Origin: Certhia americana
Lineage: Eukaryota > Chordata > Aves > Passeriformes > Certhiidae
Direction of reading: 5' to 3'
DNA: 64,000 nt
Assembly: GCA_018697195.1 (NCBI GenBank)
Contig: CM031879.1
Location: 26,595,660 to 26,659,659, forward strand
Part shown: positions 52,182 through 64,000 of the stretch, piece after piece
Layout of the letters: the number at the start of each line of letters is the position of its first letter
How positions within the stretch are numbered: position 1 is the first letter of the stretch
Position numbers and translations under genes: made by a program
The notes under the pieces: model-generated
What the model was told of the DNA's origin: nothing
Seen by the model: only the letters and a program-made list of their open reading frames with translations
Databases searched by the model: none

Positions 52182-55100
52182 TTTCCGGTGCAGCAAGACT
52201 TTTGTGGGTTTACTTTTTTTAAAAAGAAAATGGCATGTAATTAGAGTTTTATTCACTAAAAATGTAGCTTCAACATGATTAACTCAGAGAGTTAATCTTA
52301 CTGTGATTAAAATGTACTGTTGGTTTGGGATTTTTTTTAATCCAAAGTAATTTTGTAATTAATAGCATTGACCTCTGGGTATGTACAGGTTAAATGAAGT
52401 AGAAAAGTACCATAATCCTTGTAAAAAAACCTAAGAAGTAAGGATGTATTAGAGGAAGAAACAGTAACTCTTGTGCTGGCAAAACCTTTCAGGGAAGGGG
52501 TTTGTTTTATAACCCCTGGCAGAAGGAAGACTGCAGCTCACGAGGTTTTAGAGAGCTTGAACCATCTCTGGATATTTCAGCTGCATGAAGGGCTGGCATT
52601 TATCCATTTGCTAAAATATTTTACAGATGTGAGCTAGGCAGACTGTTGTTTTAGGCAGCCAGGAAATGACCTGTATGGAACAGGCAGTTAAAGAAGAAAG
52701 ATGTGAGAGAGCTACGCTTCTCTGGGACAGCTGAGCGGCTGTAATTCTAAAAGTTAACCTTATCCTGGTAAAGTTAAGCAGATCATCCCATCTGATGTTT
52801 GTATATGATACTGCTGAATTCTTGCTAAATCCTTTGAAAGTTCTCGTAGGTGTAACTCCAAGCTGGATGAAATCTAAGAGAAGCTGGATGATGTCACAGT
52901 GTTTTGATGAAATCTCTCTGCAAAGATAGAGATGGTACACTACATCTGCATCTATTGTAATGTACTCAGAGAGCAGGGAAAGTTGCACTGTGATGCTACT
53001 AGTCTATGACTAGGCTTGACACATTTTAACAAGCCCTGAAAATATTGTTCTGTATGTATGTATAAATGCATACATATGTTCAAGATGGAAGAAGGAAAAT
53101 TTAGCATTTTTTATAAATGAACTAAAATACCCTTAAGCAAGGGTAGAGCCAATATTAAATTAACCACTGCCACTTTAGACATTCTTTTTTTTTTATTTTA
53201 TAGCATTAAGTACCTAGAGATCATGAAGGTAGGTTGTGTTAAGGAGTGCAATGTGCATTTTTTTGATGACTGGAATGAGCTATAACACTTGATACGCAAT
53301 CATTTGATGAGGATGGAAGAAAGTCTGAATTTTAACAGAAAGGCAGATCATAAACAGAGAAGAGACCACCAAAATACTGCAAGGAAGGTATGTGTCTGTT
53401 CAGAGTTAAAAAATTTTGGGAAACATAGCAAAAGTGATTAATGTAACGTAAAACTGTCCTCTGCAAGTTGATTTGCATTTTGTCAGTGGTAAACCTAACA
53501 AGAATTATATTAATTGAGCAATGGCAGGAAGTGTTTATAAGCCACAGTTTAAGTAAGGGGGATGTGTTTTACTTGTGTTTTCTGGGAATGTTTTGAAACA
53601 TTTGTTTTAAGTCATGCTAAAGTGTAAGATATGTTTTGCTGTTGGCTTTTTGCTTTTTTGCATTCTCATCTCCGATGGTGAATTCTTTGATCACTTGACA
53701 GAAGTAGAAATTACCTGCTCCAGAAGGTGGGAGGAGAGGGTAGAATCTCATTGTTGTATTTAGAATGTACCTCAGGGATGGATATCTTACCTTCCTTCAT
53801 CAAAAGTTTGCTCATAAGAAAAGCTGCTGTTAGTGAGAGCCTCAAGGCCATAAACAGTTCTGTCATGTGGAGTTCCATAAAGCAGTGTCACTTGCTTTAA
53901 CTGCAGATTTACTAAGTTTGGTGGTCTGATGCAGTCTTCAATGCGATGCTTTCATACTCTGTCATGTTGCAGCATTTGAGCTGAACTAACTGTACAATTT
54001 TTGTATAATTTTTGGTTGCCTTTTTTTGTTACAGGAGAGAAATAAATGATCCAAGTTAAAATTCCTGTTTAAATTATTTCCAGAAATACAGAATACTAAT
54101 TTGCCAACAGGAAAGGCTAACTAAATGATTTCCTGCCAAGCAGGTAGCAAATTTTCTGTCTTGATTCAGTAATCCAAGGTAAACAAGGCATGTGCTACTC
54201 CACCTGCGTGAATTCAATGGATTTAGCAAATGTACCATCAGGTCGTGCTCTCTGTACCAGCTGTGTGGGTGCTCCCAGGCTTCAGTAAGTGCTTTTCTAC
54301 AAAACCTCAAACGCTGCTTGCTCCTGCTGCAACACTTAAGTTGGCTGAAGTGCATCTGTTTGATCACTAGCTGTGTGCCCCAGTTTTTTTTTTGTTGCTG
54401 GACCTTTGTTGCAGAATTTAATTTGTTTTTCTAAATAGAGGTTCCCCCCCAAGTCAGGTTCAGCACACCATGGCAGCAGCTGCCAGAACTTGGCTCATTA
54501 TCAGTGCTCTTACCTACAATGTGTATTTTCACAATAATGGCAGACAATTAGTTATAGATACATCCTGTTAAATAGCTTGAGGAAATCCATGTTTCTGGGC
54601 TTTAACTCAGAAACCATAATGATATGTTTTTACGTTAATGAGCATTTTTGAAATATGTTATGAAGACAGCAATAAATTAAGATTTGTTAGTTTACAACTG
54701 ACTTTTATTAGCCATTATTTTTTATTAACTTATTTTGCACACTTATTACAGGAAAAATATTGTGTTCTAAATGCATTATGGGCAATTTAGGCAATGTTGT
54801 TAGTCCAGTATTGTTAAGCAGTCTGGATTCATCAAGGTATATGATGGAGTTGTTTTGGGGTTTTTTTGTGGTTGGTTTTAGATTGTGGTTTGGTTTTGGT
54901 TTGGGTTTTTTTACACATTTTAACATGAAACTTGCTGTTAATTCCTAATTGCAATTCCTAATTGGAGCCTATGTAACATTTTCTTCCAACTGTATAAAAG
55001 AGGCAACAACCCATTTGGGTCTTCTGTATCTAGTGGGATTCTGTCCACATTGGGGTGCCCTGTTTGCCACTGCAGTTTTACATCACTGAAGTTCAAAGAA

Positions 55101-56520
55101 AAATGTAGTTTATCAAATCCCAGCCCCCTGACTCAGAACTACTGTGTTCGATTTCCATCAGTATTTATGGTTATGCTGTTATTATGGTTATTTATGGTTT
55201 CAGTGGCATAGTGTTCCTTACAGCTATTGCACATTTCCCCAGTATTCAGTTACTGCAATGGCAGGGAAGGTCAGCAGATAAGCTTTCACTTATGTTCTCT
55301 AAATTGAGACAACAAATAAGAGAAAGGGTTTGCCTCACTGGAATTAGGACATGCAAGAACACATTGAATTATGTTATTATTATTTTATAACCTTAATCAT
55401 AGGATTTGTCTCTCGTTAATTTCTGTTGAGACTCTCATGGCTATGGTTTTGCAGATATGGGCAAAGGAGTCTAAGTAGCCAGAAGCTGGTTCCCCTTTGG
55501 ACAATAAGCCTTATGGCCCCATGGTTGGGATGCAGGAACTGGACTTAAGCTGTCAGGCTAGATTTAAATGACAGATTCACTGCATATTTTCGATTGTCTC
55601 TTAAATATTGTGCAAGGTTCTTACCATTATAAAATGAGGCAAAATCCAACATGAACATTTTTGAAGTCTTGCTGGGCTTCAAAAATATAATACTCAAGTA
55701 AGTGTACGCAGAGTGTACTTTTTTCTGATTTTCAGTTCCCTCTGTTTGCAGTGTTACAGAACATGCACAGACATTTTTTGGCTTTTATTTTTTTGTTGTT
55801 GGGCTTTTTGTGGGGGAGAGGAAGCTGTAGGGCTTTTGGGATTCTTTTCCCTCCAGAATCTACTTATAATATGATATTCCATCTATACATAACAGCTAGT
55901 CTGAATTTCCAGAGAGATTGGATGGTTAAGCCATGGCCCACATAAACAAGCATGCCGCCTCTTCAGTTTCATGGCTATAAGTCACTTTGTCAGTTGTCTT
56001 ATTTGCTATCTGTAATCACTTGCTCTGTATAGCATATGATGCCAGAAAAAGGGCTGATATTCATGGCCAGAAATTGAAGCTGACAGAATTTGTAAAGAAG
56101 GAGTGACACAAGCCAGGAAAAGCTGTTATAATGTGCTGTAGTTGTCAATACTACATTTTGAAAGAAATATTTTTGCAGCCTGGTGACATGGATGATAAAT
56201 GAGTGTTTGCTGCATTGTACCGCATGATCTTGATGAACTGACACATTGTTAGGAATTTGTATCCTTGGGGCAAGCTGCTAAGGAAAACAAAGTTGTTGAA
56301 TGAAGTCAAGACAGTCAAAACTTTTCATATGTAATTTGAAGGTATCTTAAAAGTGCTGACAAAACCAAAATCATAAAGTGACTACAGTGTCTCAGTATTT
56401 GCATTTGAGGGGTGTGTCTAAAAAGAGTTATTTCCAAGTGTGTCTGAAGGTGGGACTAATTATGGCTGTTACCCTGATTTCATCATGGAAAAGCTATTCA
56501 CGGCCAAGTAATTTGGAGAC

Positions 56521-56544
56521 TTATCTCCTGCATACAGGAGATAA
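56521..56544. repeat. Perfect 10-bp inverted repeat (hairpin)
   Basis: TTATCTCCTG at 56521-56530, a 4-base loop CATA, and CAGGAGATAA at 56535-56544, a perfect 10-bp stem. It would fold in the PDZRN4 pre-mRNA. The stem is too short for a microRNA precursor, and the flanks do not extend the pairing. Confidence 0.9.
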
Positions 56545-58798
56545 CCTATATTAAGAAGCTGCAATGAGTAATGGTACAGTGCTGTTGGAATCCAGCAGCA
56601 GTCCACCTGATCTTCTGTCTCCTCTTTAGCAATGAGGTGTAGTTGGTATAAGGTCCCTTTGGTTGATGTGTAGTAGGAGGCATTTTTTCTTCACTACATT
56701 AATTTTGTTAATTATTTTTTATTAATATTTTCTGAATTGTGGTAATTCTGGTATCACCAGGAACACCATCACCTGTAGAAGTATCTTAATTAATTTAATC
56801 AGCATATGCTCATTGACCTGTACCATTTGGGAAAAAATCCCAATTTGATTTATCAAGTGATTTCCTTAGAGTTAAACAGAGCAGGCTTTCCTGAGTTACT
56901 GCCAGTGATTTTTTATTGGAAAGGTCTTTTGGAGGAGATTAGGATGTAATTAAAATAGGGTGTATTTCTCAGGGTAGTAAGGGAGTATATCTTCTGCATT
57001 TCTGAAGGTTAATGTGAGACAGCATGAAGTTGCTCAAGATTCAAGTTTGTATTGCATTCAGGTTCCAATTCATCTTGGTTTTTTTATGATACCTTGTTGA
57101 GAAGAGCAGTGTTTTCTCTGTTGAGAAGAATATTTTCTATAAAATTTTGTAACTAAATGAAAACAAGTGAGAAAATATTATCAGAGGGAATCTGAAAGCT
57201 TTTTTTCTGTCTTCTGATTTAGTAAAGTAGAAGAGTTTTAACTAGAGATTTTATGGCTTCTCTCCAAATCTGTAATGATTCTCTTTCTGAACCACAGGAT
57301 CAAAACCTGCCTGCAGCTATTTTGTTTTGTTTTGGTTTTGGTTTTTTTTGCTTCTTAGCAGTGCCTCCAGCAGCACTTCAGATATACAGCTCACATGAGG
57401 AAAAATCATCCCCTTGCTGGTGTTGCTCGTGGATGGCTAGACAGTCATTGTTCCTATCTTTGTCTCATGAGAATAGTGAGCGCCTTCTTGCCTCAAAAAA
57501 GACAAAACGTAAATCTGTCGTGTCAACTTTAACTTTTACCAGAGGAAAACATGAATAGAAAGCTGATATTTTTACTGTAGTAAATACTGAAGCATATGGG
57601 CCTTGACTGATGTTAGCACTTTCAGGGATAATAAATGCATTAACACTTCTTCATTGTCATTAACACAACATACCTGCTGAGGCACATCTCAGCTTGAGAG
57701 CTGTCGAGTGCCTTTACTGGGAGGATTAAGTACATTCAGTGTGGCAGTGTGGGGAGACTTGTATTGGTAGCCACAACTTTTTCCATCAGATGTGTCTACC
57801 TGCTTTCTCTTTCTTCCTTTGTATTTCATTGGAACAAAGAAAAAAAGTACTAAAAAATCCAGGAAACTTAAGGTTGTGAAAGCCCCAGCAACTCTTCTTT
57901 ATTAAAAAATGGACTTTGAAAGTTTCTTCCCAGTTGTGTCACGTATGCCCACCTAAACAAGATTTCACCCAAAGGAAGCCTATGCATGCTTGTGTTACTT
58001 ATCGAAATGTCTGAGACCGGTCTGAATGCAACTTCATTGTGCTTTTCATGATAAGTTGTTACTTGATGGCAGTGAATTTGCATCTTCTTTGTATATTTTA
58101 TGCAACTGTTGCTGAAATTTAAAGTTATCTTTACTTTTCTGTAAGAAGTAGCTGTAATAGTTTGGGAGGATAGTATTTTACTTAATTGTTAAGGTTGTTG
58201 CCTCTAATTTTCATTAGATAAGGCTGGAGTAGTGGAAAAAAATCCTTACATAATATAAAATGAAATAAAGCCTCTTAGTATTTATAACTGTAATTTATTG
58301 TAACTGAAATGATGATTAACACGGTTGGGCTTGGCAATGAAAATGACGAGCAAAAATATTATTTCAGCTTTCAATTCAGGTGTAAGCCAAATTACAGAAG
58401 GTAAAAATGTTGAAGCACAGTGAAATAGATAATTTTAGGCTAGACATCTTGGTCTAAATTTTGTACTTTTTTGTTTTTCTGTTTCAAGTGAGAGTTTTAA
58501 AGGGCAATTTAAAGAAAAACCCAACTGCAGTGGGGTTGGAGAAAGTCTTCTGAAGCAAAAATAAAGGAGAAAACATTTCTCCTTTCATTTATTGGAAATA
58601 AATACAGCAAGCAGAAGTTTAATGAGACTGATGCCATGGTTAGTTATATATGACTTGTTCAATGCAAAACAAGTCTTTTGAAAAGATTGTTCACATCCAG
58701 CTTCTCTGTAGGTCAGAGAGCCCACACTTACTGTGCATATACTTGTTGACACCTCCAGAATTGTAAGAGTTTATGCCCTTGTGAACTAACTTTGAGGC

Positions 58799-58814
58799 AA
58801 AAAAAAAAAAAAAA
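58799..58814. repeat. A16 homopolymer
   Basis: Sixteen A bases in intron 3. Confidence 0.92.
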
Positions 58815-60379
58815 GTTTATACTTTTCAATATTAGAGACGAGAAGGTGCAATAAGCTTTTAACTAAAACATTCCAATTTAAAAATAGAGATGTGCTTAAA
58901 AAAGACTTCCTTCTGAGCTTCATTATTGCCAACAGCTTCCACCACTTCTCTCCATCTCACAAATATGCACAGATTTTTATTTCCTTTTAAATTACCTGGC
59001 AGCTCTTTACAGGTACATACTTCTGTTGTCTCTCTCTTCTTTTCCTATAATTTATCTTTCATCACCTAATGATGTAGTTTTGCATCTTTGCTTGACACTT
59101 GCAAGAGTTGTTGCCAGAACTGTAAGACACTTCTTCCTGTTCGGATATGTTTCTTAGTTCCTAGGACCTGCATGACTGCAATATAATTTATGATCTCTAA
59201 TATTCACCTGTCTTGTAAAGACTACAAGCTCATCAGCTGATTGAAAAGATAGTCCTTTTCCTTCCCCAGTCACAATACAGAGACTGAGGTGAAACCAAAT
59301 CAGATACTTGCTCCCACCCAGAGCAAGTCTTTGTTCTGAATCACCACCCTCTTACGTCCTCCCCAGTTTTGCACACAGGGATGCTGAAGCAGTGGTTTGT
59401 TAGTGTTTTTTTCTAGTAGTACCCTTAGATATGGATCTAGAAATGAGGTGGAAGAAATGTAGGAATGCATTTCGAACAGGAGAAAACTAATGCAACCTGA
59501 ACAAAATCTCAGAGATGGTATCTTCAATTGTTCACATGTGGAACAATTAGTAGTCTAGTTGAACACCTAGTTATTCTGCAGAGTAACTGCTTTTTCTGAT
59601 AGAACTTGGTGAGGAGAACTGTGAATTGCTAGTCATGCAATCAGCTTAACTTCCAGGTTGGGATTTTTTCCTCCAAGTTATTCACCTCTGTTTCCCTCAA
59701 AATGAGCATGTTGGTGTTAAGGAATTAATTGAAGTTTGTTCATAAATACTAATGATGCATCTATTGTGTTTTAACCTTAGTGGTTTGTTTTGGAGAAGAA
59801 AAATTATCTTTAGACTTTACCGCACATACTCATGAATGAAATAGAAATACAATTTCTGTCATCCCAAAACAGGTTCTGTAGTAATCCATAATGATTTCAA
59901 AAATGCTGTCTTCAGTTTGGAAGAAGTGTCACTAGGAGAAGTATAGGCTACTGTTTAGAAGAAAAGACAAAAGGTGCTATAACCAAAAGACAATAGAGGA
60001 AAAATACTCCCTTGATATGTTTATTTTATTTGCCAGTACTTCTTATATTGTCATGTTTCACCATTTCCCATGGAGTCAGACAGCTTCCTCTACTGTTTGC
60101 AGAATAAACATTTCTGCTTCCTATTGATCTGGGAAAGGCCTAGGCAATCACTTTTTTTTCTCCCTTTCAGTATTTTCTTTTAAATAATAACAAGAAGGCT
60201 GAGAGACAGGAACCTTTCTGCAGCCTTTCTAGAGCAGGTCCTGTAGTATTTCCTGCTTTGTTTTGCAAAACACAAAGTCACAACCGTGAGGTTACACATC
60301 AGCTAGCATTGTTGAAGCTTTTTTCTTCTTTTCTTTATACTTCTCTACCCTCTCTGGAGTTTGTACCAAATAATACCTT

Positions 60380-60490
60380 TCATAGAAGGGTTTGAGTTGA
60401 GAGGAACCTTAAAGAACTCCTAATTTCATGCCCCCTGCCATGGACAGGAGTACCTTCTACTACATCAGGTTGCTCAAAAACCTTTTGTTT
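60380..60490 (-). mobile_element. CR1 LINE 3'-end fragment, antisense
   Basis: Begins 'catagaagggtttgagttg' and continues 'gaggaaccttaaagaac', 'ccccctgccatggacagg' and 'caggttgctcaaaa', which are the well-known reverse-orientation words of avian CR1 3' ends (compare 'ggaccttaaagatcatc', 'ccctgccatgggcaggg', 'ccaggttgctcaaagcc'). It is a short, 5'-truncated, diverged copy. Confidence 0.9.
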
Positions 60491-63400
60491 GCCCTCTTAG
60501 CCTCTCCCTTTATACTTTATAGTGAGTAATCTGGTTTGGGGTTTGAGACACAGTTTCAAACATTTTGCTGAAAAACCTGACTGAATTCTGTGTGTTTGAG
60601 AGTTAGTTCTCTCTTCACTACAGGTTTTTCTACTCTTGATCTCAAATATACTTTGAAGATAGCTTTGTGGAATTGGGAAGTCAGCATTTATAATCTCTTC
60701 ACACAAATTTGTTTTCTATGCTTGACAATATTTTCCTTCAGCCTTTGAATATGTCTGAATAGAGATATTTTGCTTCTGTTTGCTTTTTATGAGTGGGGTT
60801 TATAAGGTTTTATTTTCTACTGCTTTTCACTTTAAACTGTTTTGAATTAGTCAGCTGGTTCATTTAGTTAAACTTCTTTCATCAGAAACTGATCTATTAG
60901 TTTTTACATAAGTTACGACTTTAAGAGGACAAAGAAATAAATAACCTCCCTGAACTACATTTTTCTTTGAGTAAATGTATTTTTGAGTGCTTGGATGTGG
61001 AAATATGTATTGTACTCAGTACTTTAGTCTCTGTTTCTGCCCTGGTCAGACAGTCAGATGCTGGGTGGTCTGGGTAAAAATTGTTTCTGTTTCTGTGTGC
61101 AGGTGCCAGGAGTTGTTATATTCAGGAGTATAGGTTAGACCCAGTTTCATGGGTGAAAATGTCAAAGCCAGTTTAATGGACTTCTCTTCCATTTTTGTTT
61201 GTTTTAAATACAATTGCTCAAATCTCAGTTCAACCAGAACAGGACAAGAATCATTACTTGAAATTACATGGCTTTGCTAAAAATGCTTAGCCTTCATAAG
61301 CTTTAGAGAACAAATTCCAAAGTGAGTGATTAGAGCTTTAGCTAGAAATCTCTGTCCTATGGCACACTGTTTGGGTATTATCAGAAAGACTTATTTGTTT
61401 GTTTGTCTGTACATATCTGTGTTTTCAGACTGAACTAACTTGCAACTCATTATAAGAACAAAAGAAAATGTAATTTTCTTTGATATCATCAAAATCAAAT
61501 AACTCTTGCAGCAAAAGAAACATAATTACTCAAACGTCTTTAATCCACAGTTTTTGCTGTGACTTGTTTTAGTTTCATGATGTAGATCTAAGCTAATCTT
61601 TTTTTCTTCCACATTTGGCTGCTGACACTTGTGTATATGTTGCTTTTACTTAATGAATTTAGCAATCCAGAAATGTCTCTTCTTTCCTTGAAACCCCTTT
61701 GTCCTGTTACTCCTGGAAAGAAGATCTTTGATTGAACTGTAACATTCAAAGATCTGAGTCTCCACTTTCTTCATGTTTATTAAATTTGATTCCCCATACT
61801 TTAAAGATAAATGGTTTTAGTTTACGTATGATGGTTCTGGTGGTTTTATGGATAAAGCTAGGCCATGACAGGATGACAATGACAGTTGCCATGCTTAATT
61901 TGTGTAGTCTTGCTCTGTTAATGCATTAAATATCACATCAATTTGAAATTTACTTGAAATTTGTTTGAGTTTTTTCAATTAGTGGCATACACAATGAATA
62001 TTAAGAATTTTGAGAATTGTGATAATTAAAAAGTATTACTGGAGCAGTGTTGAGATGCATTAAGGTACCACCACCATAAAAACCCTTGCTTTTTACTTTA
62101 AACTGCATATTCTATCTAGGTAAATCCATATGCCTCTTGTTTACTTTGGATGTGACTTTTAGATACAATTAGATCTCTTCACAAAGTTCTAATTTTTTTG
62201 TAAAATGTAGTTGCATTCCATCTGGAAGAGATAAGCACTTTCTGGGTAGAAAAGAGAAGAGGGCAGAAAGGCAGGTAGATGTGCTGATGTCACCTTGCTA
62301 AGACAGGAGTACATTGGTGGAGTTAACAAATGTAATGTCTGACATGGGGTAGGTAAATGAGTTCAGAAGTTGAGTTGGAGTAGATGAAATTTTCTTGAGA
62401 AATCCTTTGCTGGGTCAGCTTCTATTTTATTTTTTTATAAGCAATTTTTTTGGCTCCAGATTTCAAATTCAACTTACAGCCTGAGACCATTTAAAGACCT
62501 GAACCTCCAGCACACATCACTTCATTTTGCAGCTGAATATATTAAAAATGAAAAGGTTGAAAATTAAAATTTTGCAACGTTTAATTCAAATACAAAAAGA
62601 TAATTAAAGAGGAGCAGGAACAAAGCAACTGCACTTCTCCCATTTCTCATGCAACCTTTTGGCTTATTCAGGACTTTTAAAAGGAAAAATAGGCCTGTGC
62701 AGTTGTGCAGGTAATCCGTTAGAGGGCAATGTAATATTGCACTGGAAAGAAGATGAGGCACCAGAGACCAGGGGATATACAACAGGTGTAAGTTTGATAA
62801 GGTTGAACTTAGTCTTCTGTTTAAAATTAAGCTGGTGTAATTGCAGGATGTATCTTAGCTCAGTGGTAGAATGAGGAAAATAATTTCCTTGATGTTATTA
62901 GGACATTTTAGCAGATGTAATGGAACTGTTGTTATAATAGAACTTCCTTAAAATCTTGCTAATTAGAGAAGTTGCAAAAGGATTTAACAGAGCAAATTCC
63001 ATCAAGTTATTTGCCAAATGTCTCAAGCAAGAATTGTAACCTTTTTGAGGAAAAGCTAAGAATGTAAATTCTCTTTAAATAAGTAACTTCAGGTAAAAAT
63101 TCTACTGAAATTGGAGCACTAATATGTGTTTTTAACTGCTCAGACATATACTACCTCTGTTCTTTTAGATTTTAGAAAGGTAGCAAATCATAAAACATCA
63201 GAATTATATTTCCAGTTTTAACACTTAAACAAAATATTGTCCCATAAATACACTACTATAAATTTAGTGTCACTGCCTGCACTGTAGATGGAAACGGTTT
63301 CTAAATTTCACACATCTTGATCTCTCTGTAGTCTCCTGATAACCACTTGAAAGTGTAAGGTATGCCAGCAAACACTGGTTTATATTTTCTCTATTTCTTA

Positions 63401-64000
63401 GCACATGTTAGCTGCGCTGATGAAAACAGAGCACTGATTTGGATCAGCTTTTGGGTTGACACAATATGGTGCCTCTTATGCTGAGATAGTCACATGAACT
63501 TTATGTTTCCTATTTTCATTTTCATATTAGGGACCTGTATTTTTGTTCCTAGATAGGACAGTGATTAACTTAATTGGAGTCAGTGGATTGGAACGATTCC
63601 TATGTAGGTTCAAAAGTGCAGATGTGATTATCAGACTTCAAAGGCAGTTCTGAAGTTTTAGGTTGATAAATTGCCCTAGGTGTGAATGTGGATATTTAAA
63701 AATATTTGCAAGGCATCTTTTACAAGGGAGCAGGCACGGACATGGACAATGGTGTACTGCTCAGTGATAACTGTATCATTTCATTTTTCAAGGAAACTTT
63801 TTTTTTGCTGTATATTAATAAATTCAATTTCTGTGTTAGGCTTAAATGCATTATTTTCCATTTGGTAATTCAGTAAAAATAATCTACCTATGCCCAAAAA
63901 TTTGAATCTTTTTTATTATTAAATTTTCCTTTGAAAATATGAAACAAACTTGCAGTAGTGGTTATTATTACTCAAAGTATGTATGTATGTTTGTTTCCAC

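Larger units (their letters stand above)
18790..64000 (+). other. PDZRN4: PDZRN4 intron 3, extends beyond window (>45.2 kb)
   Basis: I searched for the next PDZ1 exon (V-N-G-K-D-L, T-H-E-Q-A-V-E-A-F and so on) and for the known alternative first exon type (M-G-C-N-M-C) and found neither, so the whole remainder is treated as one intron. A very long intron here agrees with the large size of PDZRN4 in mammals. Contents are listed separately: CR1 pieces, a solo LTR, microsatellites, G/T-rich tracts and TAAT-rich candidate enhancers. Open frames of up to 163 codons occur but none has a recognised domain or supporting splice structure. Confidence 0.75.

Noticed and set aside
53184..53231. Possible 25-base microexon between 'attttatag' and 'gtaggt'
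   Set aside because: It contains an in-frame stop in phase 0, and its length would break the phase-0 architecture. Splice-like words of this kind are common in long introns.
1..64000. CRISPR arrays, tRNA, rRNA, bacterial operons or a novel multi-gene system
   Set aside because: I saw no regularly spaced repeats, no cloverleaf or rRNA signature, and no gene cluster. The window reads as ordinary vertebrate gene and intron DNA.

Overview
The window is vertebrate, most likely avian, nuclear DNA. There are no bacterial-style operons, the only recognisable coding sequence is split by GT-AG introns, and there are antisense CR1 LINE fragments of the type typical of birds, a solo retroviral LTR and microsatellites. 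I cannot fix the species.

One gene is supported: the 5' part of PDZRN4 (PDZ domain-containing RING finger protein 4, a putative E3 ubiquitin ligase) on the + strand. Exon 1 (11933-12565) lies in a CpG island and encodes the N-terminus, RING finger, a TRAF-type zinc finger and a coiled-coil-prone segment. Exon 2 (14831-14917) and exon 3 (18685-18789) encode the first two-thirds or so of PDZ domain 1. All three exon-exon junctions are phase 0, and the exons together give 275 residues of a protein that is about 1,030 residues in mammals. The next exon should open with the conserved V-N-G of PDZ1. I could not find it, so intron 3 appears to run from 18790 past the end of the window.

Layout: 1 to about 11.5 kb is AT-rich upstream DNA with no recognisable gene and two or so decayed MIR-like SINE fragments. 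About 11.56-13.09 kb is the CpG-island promoter plus exon 1. Intron 1 (2.27 kb) carries a second, isolated CpG-rich patch near 13.85-14.04 kb. Intron 2 is 3.77 kb. From 18.79 kb onward is a single large intron with three antisense CR1 pieces (about 32.9, 36.9 and 60.4 kb), one antisense solo LTR with intact 6-bp target-site duplications (51844-52175), a 42-bp perfect palindrome built on a TA microsatellite, a 33-bp tandem duplication, several homopolymer tracts, and stretches dense in homeodomain-type TAAT cores that look like candidate conserved regulatory elements.

I found no evidence of an undescribed multi-gene system. The observations most worth checking are the intact solo LTR, the TAAT-dense intron 3 segments and the secondary CpG patch in intron 1.
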